Below, piece after piece: positions 50,924 to 64,000 of a DNA stretch of 64,000 nucleotides (the stretch's first letter is position 1; every line of letters starts with the position of its first letter). The translations under genes and the position numbers were made by a program. Under the pieces are notes generated by a model. The model had not been told where the DNA came from. It saw only the letters and a list, made by a program, of their open reading frames with translations, and did not search any database. The DNA comes from Saccoglossus kowalevskii (lineage: Eukaryota; Hemichordata; Enteropneusta; Harrimaniidae), in the NCBI RefSeq assembly GCF_000003605.2, contig NW_003156243.1:139124-203123 (forward strand), read 5' to 3'.

Positions 50924-51255
50924 GTGGATTGAAGAAACTTTCTTTCACTCACTATCTGTACCAGTATACACTGTGGCATATAGCATTATTTCTATTGACT
51001 TATAATAATTCGACGTGTAGCAAATTAACATGAGAAATATTGACTTGTTATTAATAGATTTCTACCAGAAAGTGCACACTAAGATGAAGCAACTCGTTGT
51101 GTAAAACAACCTAAAGTTGTCATTCAGGTATCAAGCCATTGGATAACAAATAGGAATTTGAATATGTTGATTCAGTTCAGAGCTAAAATCAACCTATACA
51201 ATACCTTAATGTTTGGTGAATTTACTAGAAACACGTACAAAGTTAGATATATTGC

Positions 51256-51328
<73 letters not shown>

Positions 51329-54300
51329 ATGCTTCATCACATTCGGACATTACATGTGATTTATTTTAATATTGTTATAACTCTCAGAGGCGACTAAAGC
51401 TTTTATCACTTACAATTATAGCACGGGTAAGAAATTTGGCGAGACAGTGCCAGAGCCACCATGGGAATAACTCTCACGTCGTGCAGTCATCACCTTGCAT
51501 CGATGTGTACTCATATTATGCTTAGATGTACGTCGACCCTGTAAGGGTGAATGAATTATTCAAAGCATTACTCTTGTGTATTCCGCGCTATGTAAATCAT
51601 TGCCGAGAGCAAACTTCAGAGACTCGTACCAAGAACGTCAGAGACTAGTAATTATTTACTTATTTCTCGCTATATTCAGTATAATGAAGAACAACGCTTA
51701 TATGCTAACAGTCAACAACTGAAACCGAAAATGTTGTTTTTACATATTCACATACACATTTTTTTACATTTCTTTATGCAGTTTTACAAGCATATTTCAT
51801 TTCGTATATCAGTGCTCACTAATACCTATTACCCCAAGATGTTATGCTCCAGTGATACTCTGATTAGAGAGTACGGCAGCGATGGTCCTCGATTGCCTCT
51901 CAAGGGAATATGAGATTATGTTAAAAGGACCTGTCCATGTCCTTTAATATGGATTACGGATACTGAAAATCAGATTATGAATTCAAAATAAATTTGGATG
52001 AAATCTCTATGTGCTTATCTGGCTTGGATGGTCATCTATGTGCTTCGATCGTGTCTTTTAATGGTGCTTTAAAATGTAGGCGAAGACCTTCCTTCAAAGC
52101 AGCACGGTTCCAGTCTTTACCGGGTTTTCTCAGATTTTAAACTTACCAATCTAAAGGCAGACTATATACACTAGTTTCTGTAAATATATCTTTGTCTGGA
52201 TTTGGTTTGGTTCGTTAATCATCCCATGTATACGTGGATACTTTACGAGTAGGTACTTGCACAAAATACGCATAGGAAAATGCTACGCTGAAGGACACTC
52301 ATATCGTATTGCACATGCTATTCAACATGTCATGTTCGAAATTAATTAGAATAAATTGCAGTCAGAACGTACATAGACTACTTATAGTTGATAAGTTTAA
52401 TCTAGAATGGTACTGCAATTAATGAATAGTCTATTTGATCTGTGTTGAACTTGACGTTCAGATAAATAAATAAGTTTTTTTAATGTATATAAAATCACTG
52501 CTTTTTTCAAAAGCGTTCTCTTCATCCGAAGATAATGGTATCATATATACTTAGCTTCAGGCCACGAAACATTGGACAAAATTACTTCTATCATTATATA
52601 TAATAATATATATTTAGAAGGCCAAAAACGCAATCTGTGTAATATCAATCGCTAATTGCCCAGCTAAAATTAGACTTCGGAATGTTATTTTTGAATTTGG
52701 ACAAGGCGCCTCATATTCATCAATTGAACCGGTGTACAATGTTGATAACACAAATGTCCTTAAGCGCGAATGCATTATTATGGTTTCTTTAAAGTTCAAG
52801 GTTATATCATATATAAAACATTATCCCTATCTTTCCGTTGATCTGAGTTTATTTCCATTGATACAATTAGTGTCGGAACATGTCTTACATGCGCTAATGG
52901 CTCCACACTGTAAATGCGGTTTTCAGCTTATAATCTTGCGTATGCCATTAGGATTGACGTTAGTGTCTAGTGAATCATCTCTTTATATAGTTATATAAAT
53001 CATTTGATGTTGTAATCCATGTCTTCATCATTTTTCCTGCAACCATGGTATAAGGAATGTGTGGTTATTTAGTTGATTCAATGCGCGTGTGGATCAAGGA
53101 AATAACATTGTACAGTCTGTGTTATGTTGTATTCCACTGGGTAAACAGACATGTTTAACAATTCTACACGCGAATTGCAGAAATTGAGCATATAACTTCC
53201 TAATACAAATTTGTGTTCCGAGCTGGTAGTTTAGAATAATTGGTGGCCAGATTAACTACAGGAACATCTTTCGCGAAGAGAAAATTACTCTTTAGAATGA
53301 GGTAATGTGAATAAACAACATCTGTACAGAATTCTGTATGAGTTAGCAGTGCTTTTTTGTCGCAGTGTGCCGTATGGAAACGCGTACTTCAAAACCCCCA
53401 CTAACATATAGACAGGTAAATCATCGATCATTTTACATCTAATCTCATAAAATGAGACTGGAAATTAATAGGAGATTAAGATGTATAACGCTGATTGTCT
53501 TTCAAATGAACGCACAATTAAGAGTTCATAGGAGAGTAATTGTTAGAATTGTTTTTCAAGTGAAGTCTGGCGCGATTCCATGGTTATATCATGGTACTGA
53601 AAATATATTGTTCAGCAAAATTCGACGAACGAATATGATTCGAGAGGCGTTTTTGAAAAAGCGTCGTCTGCTTTCATTTCCAAGGTGAGGAAACATCGCA
53701 ACATCCGGGAATGTATGGCGTGATCGGTGCACTTTACAAATAAAATATTAATCATGAATGTCCGCCAACCGCCGTTAACGTTACATAAATTTATATACGC
53801 AGATCCTTTATTTATATTATTTATATTCAAGAACTTCATCAGTAATTAAGCACATTTCAATATATTTAAACCCAAAATGACATCAAAGACTCTATTATGA
53901 CCAGATAATATTTGCCTGATGTTTATTAGAATTAATTTTAGAAAAAAATTGAAACCATCAAAATAAATTGTGTATGACAGCACTTAATTCGTCTTAATTC
54001 CGATATTTCTATTCTTATGTGCGTCACTACCACACTTATCTGCACCAACCTTATGTTTACCATTCCTCAATCGCATTACATGAGTACATCAATGAATACT
54101 TGAATGCTATTAAAAGTGTTTCACACGCAATCACGAGATGAGACTTTGTGTAGCTTTGTAGTGACGGTGACTCTCCGAAGTTGATAACTGTCGGTTAACT
54201 TGACAGACAGATTTGACTTCTGTACAGAAAAAAACATTGTTTCTTTTGATGGTATTTATTCAATACAATTATAAGATGATGGATATTTGAAATCATTAAA

Positions 54301-57300
54301 AGATACCAAATGAAATAAGATGAAATATGTATTATTAACACGAGTGTGTGTTGATAGTAAAGTCCAAGGGATTTATGTGCTATAGTCGTAGATCCAAGTC
54401 GTGAAACGGAATTTAGCAATCATTAGATGGGATTTTCCTGGTGCACAGATTACGGTATTTTCAGATCAGAGTGGGCGAAGAGTTTTATCAATTAATCCTA
54501 TGTGCTGATGACAGGTTCTATTTAAGTGATCAATCATAGCTGTCAGAAAAAGACTCCAGCAATGAGGCATTGGCATGACCACCCTGTGGATCTTACAGAA
54601 GTTTAGCCTTGGCAGAAAACAGTTATGATGGATCACATCATTCTATCAGTTCAAACTTTTGACAGTTGACTGTAATTTGATTAAAAACAATATGTATTTA
54701 TATACATAATTCATCTAATAACTCATATACATATTGATTATTGATTACGTTCGGAAATATAATTCGTGATTGTAGCTATTGATTACCCCAGGGAGGTATG
54801 CGTCTTCCATAATGTGATAAAAAGTTTATGCTACTCTAGAACACTAATGATCTCTCAAAACTTCTCTTACAAGTGCGGTATCTTAACTAAACGTACTTTT
54901 CTAATAATATCCTTTGGCGTTAATACATTAGTAAGCCTCTAGGTATGGGTTTCTCATTAATCACATGTAATTTCTTTTCCTTGTGCATAACCTTTGTCTC
55001 GAACTGTGATCCCTAAACTTTTGTAACATCAATTAAATAGACATTCGATTCGTTATCTCTACAATATACACCTATTTGGGATTAGTTGTTAATTAGGGGA
55101 GATTTGTTGTTACAACGTTTCGATCACTAGTTTAAATAATCTGTCAATATGTCAGTGTTTTATTTGAATTACTCTGCAGTTTGTTTTCATTTTTCTTAAC
55201 TCGTCTGACTGACACATTTCCCACATTAAATATGGAAATGATAAACTGTTAGAATTCAACTTTATTATAGGAAACATGAGACAAATATAAACATCAATCA
55301 ACATGCAGGCAATATGATGTCTTCCTGCTCGTGGCATTGGGAATTTGGCACTAGTTGTCAGTATACCTTTTCTCGTTCGTTCTTGGACCTCCCTATACAA
55401 TTTTTGTATAAAGATGTACGGATGGATATGTTAGTTCTACTACCCCCACCTTACACACACAAATGTAATACATAACAGACGCATTTAATCAGAATTTCTC
55501 GATTATCTCCCCCAACAAATACAACCAACTTCCAAAACAGTTGACATATAAAATGATGAACAATACAATAAATAAAATAAAAATTATTATTTCAACAGTA
55601 CTTACATAAAATGCCAGGATGTGTATGTTACACATAAACACATCGGTTGTATTGCTATTTTGACAACTAACTCCAAATGTTATCTGCATGATACCTCTGA
55701 TTCGTGACCTAAGTAACAGCAATATTAGTTTGCGAGACAAGATTGTCACATTTTATTTGAGCTACTTTTCTCTGTTGCGTCTCAGGGGGTTCTGCGGTTT
55801 ACCTCAGAAAAGGATCGTATGATATATTGGCAATCAGTGTGATAAATGCATTTGAATCTATAGTGGGGTGATAAATCATAAATATCCTTGAAATTACTGT
55901 TATATATCAGAAGTGTTACTAAAATCTGTTTGTAACTATCATATTTGTTATCTGCTTTTGTTTGGGAAATGTCAGTTTTAATAAGGGTGTGTTTGTGACA
56001 ACTGATCATTTACCTGAATTAAAATGCTGTTAAAATTGACTAAACATTCGATAAAATGGCATGCAATTAGTGATTGCAAACCTGTTTTACGACATGTTAT
56101 TCTTCAAAACACTGTAAATCATGTGCCTGTAATTTTAATAAAAGTGTCAAGATAGTACACATGTGTCGGTATAACTCATACTGATCACGTTCCCGTACTC
56201 GTAGTTGCTCGACGTCTATCATGCATTTACCAAATAATTACAAATAATTAAGTACGAATCTTTCTGTTTTATTTTTTCACATATCTGTGTTTGCTTGATT
56301 CTCCATATTTGTACCAAAATGTACAATTCCTATTACTATGGTAAGGATGGTTGTGCTCTCCATCTAATTTTCTCCATCTATGGCTCTCTCATAAACAGGG
56401 CTGATCCCACTCGCAAATGTGGGCATAATCCCCACTGTGTGTGAGCGTAACTTTATGGGTGGTCCAAGGCAAATTTTAAAAAACACCTGTGCCATTAATC
56501 ATACACCAAGTTAGAAGCACTGGTAGCAATGACAGTTCGCAATGTCATGTGTTTTATCTGATCATTACTTCTTTGAGTGTGATTGGAACACTAATTACAG
56601 TGATATTCACATGGTATCCGAGAATTTCCACAAATTAATCATCGATATTGACCCTCTCAAAACCTTGCTGTCGACGGTCTAGATTTAAATTATTTAAGAT
56701 ATTCCTTCTAACAATCGATGATTATAAAGTATGTTACAGTACTGTGGTGAGTTAATGTGGTTAAAATAGTAGTTTGCCACAATACTGAACTTATTCAATT
56801 GTGAACGGCTTCGATCGATGTATCTGTTCATAATTGTTTAGCGTCCATGTGTCACAGTGTCGTCTTTATTATTTTTTATCAGTTTTCTATTTCCATAAAG
56901 TTATCTTCCAATATCGAAATTGCCCTGAAGGCACGACAATTTGGCTTTCATACTGTAGTTGTCAAGTCAGGCATGATGTACTTCGGAATGCTGTCAGTCA
57001 ATTATTTGTTATCATCTAATCTCTTTCTGTGGAGTCTTACTGACCTAATTTGTAGCGACGCAGAAAATAAAAATAATAATACGTATAAAACCAATGGTTT
57101 GTGGATTTTAGCAACATTTAGCTCAATCGGTAACTTTTAAAACGCAGTTTAAATTTGTTTTATCGTTTTTTCTTCCTACTTATGAATTTGTTTCTGAAAC
57201 AGTGCAGACATCAATATAAAAATGAGTAAATCAAAATTGACATCCCGCGATAGATAATCTGACCCTATCGAAGTGGAAAATATATTCCGATCTGTATATC

Positions 57301-59717
57301 TGTATGTATATAGTGCACGTTTTCAACGTAATAGTTCAGGTGTCCGGTGGTTGAACAGATTGCTTTGATGTTCCGAAAATACTATAATGGTATGACTTAG
57401 ATAGTTGAGATTGGTTAAAACAAATAAATCACATTATCTATTGATCACCACCAGGATTCTAGAGATATTCCACATTTTTCCCCTGTAAGGTTGCCGATAA
57501 TATATAAATGTATATATTGGCTTCCCGTGTATGAAAATATAAACGAAGATGCCGATTTGTGGCGTCATTTGCCGCAATTACACGGCTTAGTAAATGCGCA
57601 GCATGCACCAACACTAGAAATCAGGCTACTCAGTACGTTACTTACATAATACAATTCATGTATACTCGCATTGTAACTATACGTCCTGCTGTCATATCTA
57701 AATCAATCACTTGGCTTATTTAATAACTATTTACAGAAACCAAATTATATTTTGGATTGATTTCTCAAGTTAGCAAACGTAGATTTTGTGTCATTCAGCG
57801 ATGTTACATACTGTGCCCTACATGTATAAGGATTGAATTAGATTGAATCTATCAATTTATTTATTTATTATGGTTATAATTATTTATTTATTTTTAAAAG
57901 TTGACTGTATGTTACATGACATATCAGACTACATGTAACAACTACCTTATGTAATTAATCTTTGCTTCACTCTAAGGCAAGTATATCTCTGTTATTCGAA
58001 TGCTTAAGTTCTAATGAGCCAGAGGGTTTTCCATTTGTCGATTGCATCTGCGTCACTAACAGAATGAATTCAATTGACAAATATCATTTGATTATTAAAA
58101 ACAGGGAATACGTTAAATTGTGGCCCCGGGGGTGATATTAATACAACCCACTACGTAAATGTGTATTTATCAATAGTGTAGCAGTAAAGGGTGTTCCATA
58201 TGACAATGTATATATTATACTTGTATTTCCCAAGGCGCCTTGTACAATAGTGCAGTTTTGTGCTTGTGTTATTGCATTTGCATTTATGACGTGGGCGTTG
58301 ATTTGTTTAAATTACAAAATTTATATGTAATACTATATCTTTGGTGCATTTAGTTTTTGCCTATCGTTCGAGTTGCACATATCCATCTCTATTTCCATCT
58401 ATCTTATCATGTTGCTAAGTGATTTGGAGAATTGTGCAGCGTGCGAATGTTTCGAATGAATTAATGTATTACGTTAATATTTCTCTTCTAATTATAATGC
58501 AGTAAAAAATAAAACGCTGTGGTACGTGCATCGTGTTCGATGTCTGTTAACAAATATCGCTTACTGAGCAGCAATAGCTCGTGATCTGCTGTGATAACAG
58601 GGACACATACATGTATATTTAATATCAACAACAATAAACAACGTAATTTTATCTTCGGATGCGAACGACTGGTTCTTGTCAACCAGTCACTGTGCGCGCA
58701 TAACAAGTGTGACGGCCTATACAACGATTATTTCATTACATGAAATTCTGAACGACGACTGTGGCACACTCAGTATAACATTTCTCCAATTTACTTCTCA
58801 GATCGACCGAAGCTTACAGCGAGCGCCGAATTAAACAGATCAAAAATAAAACACAATCAGAAAATCTTCCTATCAATCTCCCTTGCAGCATTGCAATATT
58901 CTTAGAAAAATCGCCAGCGGTGTTTGTCTTGATTTCACACTTTTAATCCTAAAAAGCCGACGTTTCTAGATTTAGACTCAAAAAATGAAGTCTGCTTTCA
59001 AGCAAAAGAATTGCGTGAAATGTGAAAATGGCAAATTATTAAATCTCACGATCGTTGTAGCGGGACTTCGAAATGCAAATGAGTGTTGCCAATTTCCAAT
59101 AGTTGAAGTCAAACTAATATCAAACACAACTGGCAATATTTCTTGGAATATTATAATGTTGCAAGGGAGATTTTTTTTTTCGGCGCCCAATGTGATCGTA
59201 TTTTTCAATCCGACCAATTACGAGTATGCTTTGACTCTCCTCACAATTTCGTTCACTTTGCATCTCAGCGATACAAATCTGTATTTCAACACGTTATTAA
59301 AAAGAAGACAGCGCTGGGTAAATCTACCTCCCGTCTGGGATTTTCTTCAATTGTGAGTGTGTGTATTGTCTCGTCTCGAGGGGGAATCGGTGCATTTAAT
59401 GTTAAATAAGTGACTGCATGCATGGACGGTAACACGGAAATAAAATATACACTCTTAAACATTCAGTCATTCAAAGACGCATAGTTAATGGTCAAGCTCG
59501 AGTTTATTTCCTCCCATAAAGAGAAGTTTTACATAATAAGGTGATCTGACGGACATTCATAGATTTGGGTTTACTGATTTACAAGATGATCTTAAACTCG
59601 ATGTGTGATTGAATCGCATATTATAAAAAGAAGTAAAATAATTTCAGCTCATGTGTGTATCCAGCAAAATATAATTGAGCAGGAAGTAGAGAATTATACA
59701 AATATCTGGACTACTTT
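50924..59717 (+). other. Intronic AT-rich DNA
   Basis: No supported gene. It holds the (AT)31 microsatellite at 51262-51323. Open frames at 53452-53688 (Arg-rich, with a diverged internal duplication) and 58985-59356 (123 codons, overlapped by frames on both strands) resemble nothing I know. A GCGCTATGTAAATCATTG string near 51587-51604 is faintly like a CR1-type 3' end. Confidence 0.4.
51262..51323. repeat. (AT)31 microsatellite
   Basis: Sixty-two bases of uninterrupted AT, able to extrude as a cruciform. A frame across it would read alternating Ile-Tyr and is not real. Confidence 0.97.
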
Positions 59718-59860
59718 AATATAACATGTACTCCCGTCATATACCTCGCTAATTATAACATGGCGGTACTCCCATCATGAATCTACCTTATTATAATATG
59801 GCGGTACTCCCGTCATGCATCATTGTATAATGGCAGTATTCACGTTATTCATCTCACTTA
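59718..59860. repeat. Four-copy tandem repeat, about 38 bp
   Basis: TATAACATGGCGGTACTCCC-type units recur with the TACTCC core at 59729, 59767 and 59805 (38-base steps) and a diverged fourth copy at about 59836. The array abuts the terminal-inverted-repeat element at 59862. Confidence 0.7.
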
Positions 59861-59861
59861 T

Positions 59862-59995
59862 TACTGTAAAATACTTTATTTTTGCTTTTTTCCATTCAAC
59901 TCGTCAAAAACCAGTGAAAATATACTCCATGCAAAACACCCAAACAAATTTTTCCGCGAAAATTAAATCCAGCTAAAATAAAGTATTTTACAATA
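59862..59995. mobile_element. Short terminal-inverted-repeat element (MITE), 134 bp
   Basis: The 21-base left end beginning TACTGTAAAATACTTTATTT (59862-59882) and the right end 59975-59995 are reverse complements at 20 of 21 positions. The interior has a CGCGAAAATTAAATCC string of the kind seen in invertebrate MITE families whose ends read ACTGTAAAATACTTTATTTT. A TA target is possible. It is non-coding and likely well preserved given the ends. Confidence 0.65.
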
Positions 59996-62900
59996 TAGGG
60001 TCAATTTCCAGGCTGTATTAAAAAAAATAATATCTCACTCTTACAACATTCTATGTGTTCTCTAAGAATACTGATAGATCACATTATGCAGAAAGCTTAA
60101 TTTATTACAATGGCCAGAAATATATTTTGATAATGCAAACGCCTAAGAATATACACACCATTCGATATGCACCAGGTGCACATGAGCCATTGTGACATTG
60201 ACTGCGCGTTTAAACTCTGATGGGTCAAGGCTAAGTAAACGTGTGAAACACGGAATCCTATCTACGGTCAATGATACCAGCTGATTTTCTAGATAACAAA
60301 TAAATGTGGCGAGGTAAATTGCGTTTTCTTACTTTCAACCCGAGAAAAAGCTTTTATATAGCATCGTTATCCCCTCGCTCGTTACGGTCAAGGTCAGTGC
60401 TCTAAATCTCGGTTTGGGAATTTCAATATTGCAATTATTGCACGTACCCATCAAAGGCAATCAGGACAGTCAGTGCAGTTTTACTCACTTTTCATATATT
60501 CTAGTTTGAGCTTTGGCCTCTTTCTCACAATTATTTCCGATCATTCATACAGTTGTCGCTGTTGCAAGTCATTCGAACTGACATAGAACAGTTTCCAAAA
60601 GATGGATTTGGGGATCTTAGGTATTCGTAACTACAAATGCTTTTAGTCCATGACTATCACGTGGCACTGCGCATACGGAATAAATAGCGACTTAATTTGT
60701 AATTTTTCACATCGCGACCTACTGTAGATCATAAAATGATGGGAGTAGAGATGACGAATTAAATTAAAAGTGATTCTCAATTTGGGGAATAAGTCAAATG
60801 GTGATTATACGTTTTAAGAACTGCGGTCTGTATTGCTATTAAACGGGTTAATGAATTGAAGACAGTGTCTCTGCTGTTTTGCTCGTTCTCGTACTGCCAT
60901 CAGTTCAGTGCGCAGGAAACAATTAGAATAGTGGCAACGTTCAATGTAGGAAGTACTCGAGTTGTTGAAAATACAGACTTGAGTGATAACCCGTATCATT
61001 TACTGTACATGGCGTGACGAATGATACTTTGTTTTCAAGTAGAAATTCCGCGGTGTTAATAGTTGAAGATCTTACCACCGACACGAGACGTGCTAACAAC
61101 CCTAGTGACCCCCATCAATGTACGTTTAAATATTGCATATTTGGCAGGGTACTCATGTTGCGGTATATTCGCCCACTGTGGAATTGTTAATGGATTTATA
61201 AATCAATCTTTTATCTTCAACGGTTACGTCATTTGGGAATTACTTGTGTGTGTGCGTGTGTTTTTTTTCTCGCTCTCTAAAAATCCTCCTTCTTTTGGGA
61301 TTGTACAGCCTTGGGGATACATTCTATATACGCATATGTACTGTAAATACAACTTAGGGTGGGTCAATCTAATGATTTATTCAGTAGTTGGTTGCATCAG
61401 ATGTTATACATAATTCATGGACTTAGATTGCATAATCAGACCGTTATCAGATACAGTCTTCTTTTAATAGACATATATCCTGATTCCTTCTTTGGATTAC
61501 GTGCAGCTACAAAAAAAGTACAGTGTTCTACTATTTGCTTTTTTTCTTCTGGGTAATTGAAATCTGGATCTGGACCTCAGCTGTTATAGGTGAAAAGAAC
61601 GTCAACCACGTTATCCCCCATTGTTCATGATCGTTAAACATGCGGGCTAACTATTCGCATCAGCGACGATTTTTGACAAACTACACAATGCATGTTATAC
61701 CATTTTAACAGTCAGTTTCGAATGATCGTATAAATGTTACGTGGCTGGGGTCTTTTGGCTGTAATGATAATCAAAACTGAGTAAGGTAATCGTTGCTTGT
61801 CGTATAAATTATTGAAGGGAGTGGCTGTTGAGATCTCGTTGGGAGCGAGGAAATCACGAGACTTGTTTTTTCCCGTCGAATAATGTTCAAATCTCTTCCG
61901 CCTGGGCGTCCACTGTTCCACTGATATATGTAACTATGGTATTTGGACTAGTGGACGCGTGGATAGGGGAGAATAGAACACTATTTGATGGGGAAACACT
62001 TTCTCGAGAATCTCTCACTCTCAACGAGACTTCGTCGGACATTTGCGTATATGGCCTACTCATTGGACTATGTGGCGTCACCGAGACGCGATACTCGATG
62101 CGTGATGGTTTAAAAAGATGTAACATTTGTTTTAATCTAACTATTACTGAGAAAAATATGAATGCCGGTGAAGTAAACGCCTGTTCACGTGTGCAACATG
62201 TGGGTTTACCCTAAAATCACTTTTTTTTAATTCGTGTGTTTGCACCAGGAATACATCGGGAATACCAAATCGATTGATTAATAAGGCATGTACGAGAAGG
62301 TACTTCAAAACTACTCTTTCTTCACTTTGCACCTTACTGTACACATGTGTTCAAATACTGACAGTAAATATGGCGTATACCATAGATGAATGTGTCAAAT
62401 CCAACTTATCGGAATTTGATCAGTTATTATTGCGTGTATGTCGACGAATTTCCATGGCAACAAAGTGTTTTCTGTGGGCGTGTGGTTGATAGATTGAACA
62501 TTAAAATAATTGAAGACAGTATCTTCCGAAAGGCGATAGAATCTGTGCTTTCTTTCGCAAGTAATGGAAAAGTATATATCAACATTTTTATTTTTAATTT
62601 AGAAAATGAAAAAAAATAATAACGTTGAAGGTTGCACCAATTATTTGCGCCTGACATAAAAGCAGTCTATAACACTACTTCGTCGTAATGTCTTAATTGC
62701 AATTGGGATTTGTTCCCAGAAAGTCCACAGCCGACGGTCATGAGAGTTAAATTTTGGCTCTATTAACGACTCAGCAAATGAGCAATGGTGTGCACGTATC
62801 CGATCATCGCGTCGCCAATAACCAGTCACCGAGTCCAAGTAGAGTGATTGATAAATTCCCACTTGGGCAAAATACAATTTAAAATTTGTAATAGGAAACG

Positions 62901-64000
62901 AACACGTACAATGCATACATACACCGAGTTCAACTAATTTGTATTGCAATTTACAGCAAAGACAACAAAAGCTGTGGCGTGAGGGACCCGCGAAACCAGT
63001 GTGTCGCTATTACCTTCCAACTTCATACAATGACACACAAAATTGTCCGACAGCTCGGAGAGACCGTCGCCTTCTATGAATATAACAAAAATAACACGAT
63101 AGAGATGCAATCACAGATCGATGCCCAAATTATGTGACTAAAGTGAAACAAGGCACATACATATATATAGTATTAATGATAAATTGACAAATAAAGAAAA
63201 TAGTTTCGAATTTCCGGTAGATACTGCAATAATAATATATCGCAACCAGTCATTTTCCATTAATCTTTGCCACCAATTATCGTGTGCTTTAAACCAATCT
63301 ATGCGAATCAGGCAAAGTGCTGCCATTATTGAAACCCCGTAATTTACGTCACAGTAAATCGATCTATTTATATCTAAAGTGGTTCAATGGGGCACTTCAT
63401 ACGCAAATATTTTCTTACTACTATTTCCATGTTACGGTCATAATGATGGCATATTTCCAGAAGATAAGCGTGGCTGTTTTCACATTAAATGTATATGCAT
63501 ATGCGAACAAAAATTATATAAAAAGAAAATATTCAGAATATACAAAACAAGAATGTTGCTACTAGTATGTCAACGAACCTGACCTTTTATGAATGCTGAG
63601 AAATGGGGTTGGTCTCGGGCCTGAGATTTGACATGTCACAAATGTGAATTGAACATCTCAGCAAAACACCGATTTACAGCACTATTAATTAATTTAATTT
63701 TATGTATTAATTACTACCCACTGAAGATTAGCACATTGGCTGGTCTATTGAATAACAGACTGAATAACATACGCATACTCCGTCAACAAAAGACACAGAT
63801 CCAGCTTTCGAAGTCTATTCATTCTCCAACAAGACATACAAGACTTATAGTGGCGTTAGCGTATGCAACTCAAAGGCGATGCTTTGGTTTAGCTCACTGT
63901 CTATGTGCCGATATTAGCGATAGACGATAAATAAATATAGATATACAGCTCGGCCAGTAATGACACAGTAGGTAGGATTATAGTTTTCAAGAGCGTGTGG
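59996..64000 (+). other. Presumed intronic DNA, right edge
   Basis: No exon was recognised. Frames at 61828-62214 (+, 128 codons), 62641-62949 (-) and 63628-63930 (+) are longer than most here but are overlapped by frames on the other strand, have no recognisable motif and sit in locally less AT-rich sequence. Confidence 0.35.

Noticed and set aside
51158-51397. 79-codon frame with alternating Ile-Tyr
   Set aside because: It is the (AT)31 tract read in frame.
51570-51605. GCGCTATGTAAATCATTG, faintly like a CR1 3' end
   Set aside because: No adjoining reverse transcriptase tail could be read, so the similarity is too short to support an element.
58985-59356. 123-codon plus-strand frame
   Set aside because: No signal, domain or splice context; overlapped by frames of 88 codons on the same strand and 79 on the other, so best explained by local composition.
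61828-62214. 128-codon plus-strand frame, the longest after neuroligin
   Set aside because: It lacks a recognisable motif, has a 79-codon frame opposite, and no clear splice or start context. Kept only as a note.
1-64000. CRISPR arrays, bacterial operons, rRNA or intact tRNA genes
   Set aside because: None seen; the tandem arrays here lack the spacer-repeat plan and the window is animal nuclear DNA.

Overview
The window looks like AT-rich nuclear DNA from an invertebrate animal, probably marine. The evidence is one neuroligin-type coding exon with a eukaryotic splice donor, very sparse coding content, and microsatellites, minisatellites, CR1/Jockey-type LINE tails, palindromic DNA-transposon relics and a Helentron/pearl-type element. 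I cannot name the species. Pearl-type elements are best known from bivalves and other lophotrochozoans but also occur elsewhere, so the phylum is left open.

Only one gene is well supported: the first coding exon of a neuroligin-like cholinesterase-domain adhesion protein on the + strand (10729-11125). It holds a start codon in a good Kozak context, a signal peptide, the conserved N-terminal cholinesterase-fold motifs and a phase-1 splice donor. No later exon was recognised, so the 52.9 kb to the right edge is read as a long first coding intron, possibly with unrecognised genes or exons inside.

Layout. 1-5.6 kb: upstream DNA with a degenerate two-copy tandem repeat, a perfect hairpin, a palindrome between direct repeats, and a less AT-rich zone (about 1.7-4.0 kb) with small unassigned reading frames. 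5.6-7.1 kb: a transposon cluster made of a long foldback and two different LINE 3' tails. 7.6-10.7 kb: the likely upstream regulatory side of the neuroligin gene, with a G-tract/C-tract inverted pair, an octamer plus palindromic E-box, a TATA-like site and a 28-bp-period minisatellite. 10.7-11.1 kb: the neuroligin exon. 11.1-64 kb: presumed intron carrying a possible solo LTR fossil (about 14.8-15.5 kb, minus), a tRNA-like SINE-head remnant (17.1 kb), microsatellites at 20.9, 42.2 and 51.3 kb, a 12-bp minisatellite (41.3-41.6 kb), a well-preserved Helentron/pearl-like element with about 156-bp internal repeats (45.1-46.2 kb), a hAT-like palindromic element with an 8-bp target-site duplication (50.5-50.9 kb), and a short terminal-inverted-repeat element beside a 38-bp tandem repeat (59.7-60.0 kb).

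I found no convincing new multi-gene system. The best leads for a second look are the Helentron-like element, the hAT-like element with its flanking duplication, the 28-bp array upstream of the neuroligin exon, and the exon boundary near the place where neuroligin splice site A is known in vertebrates.
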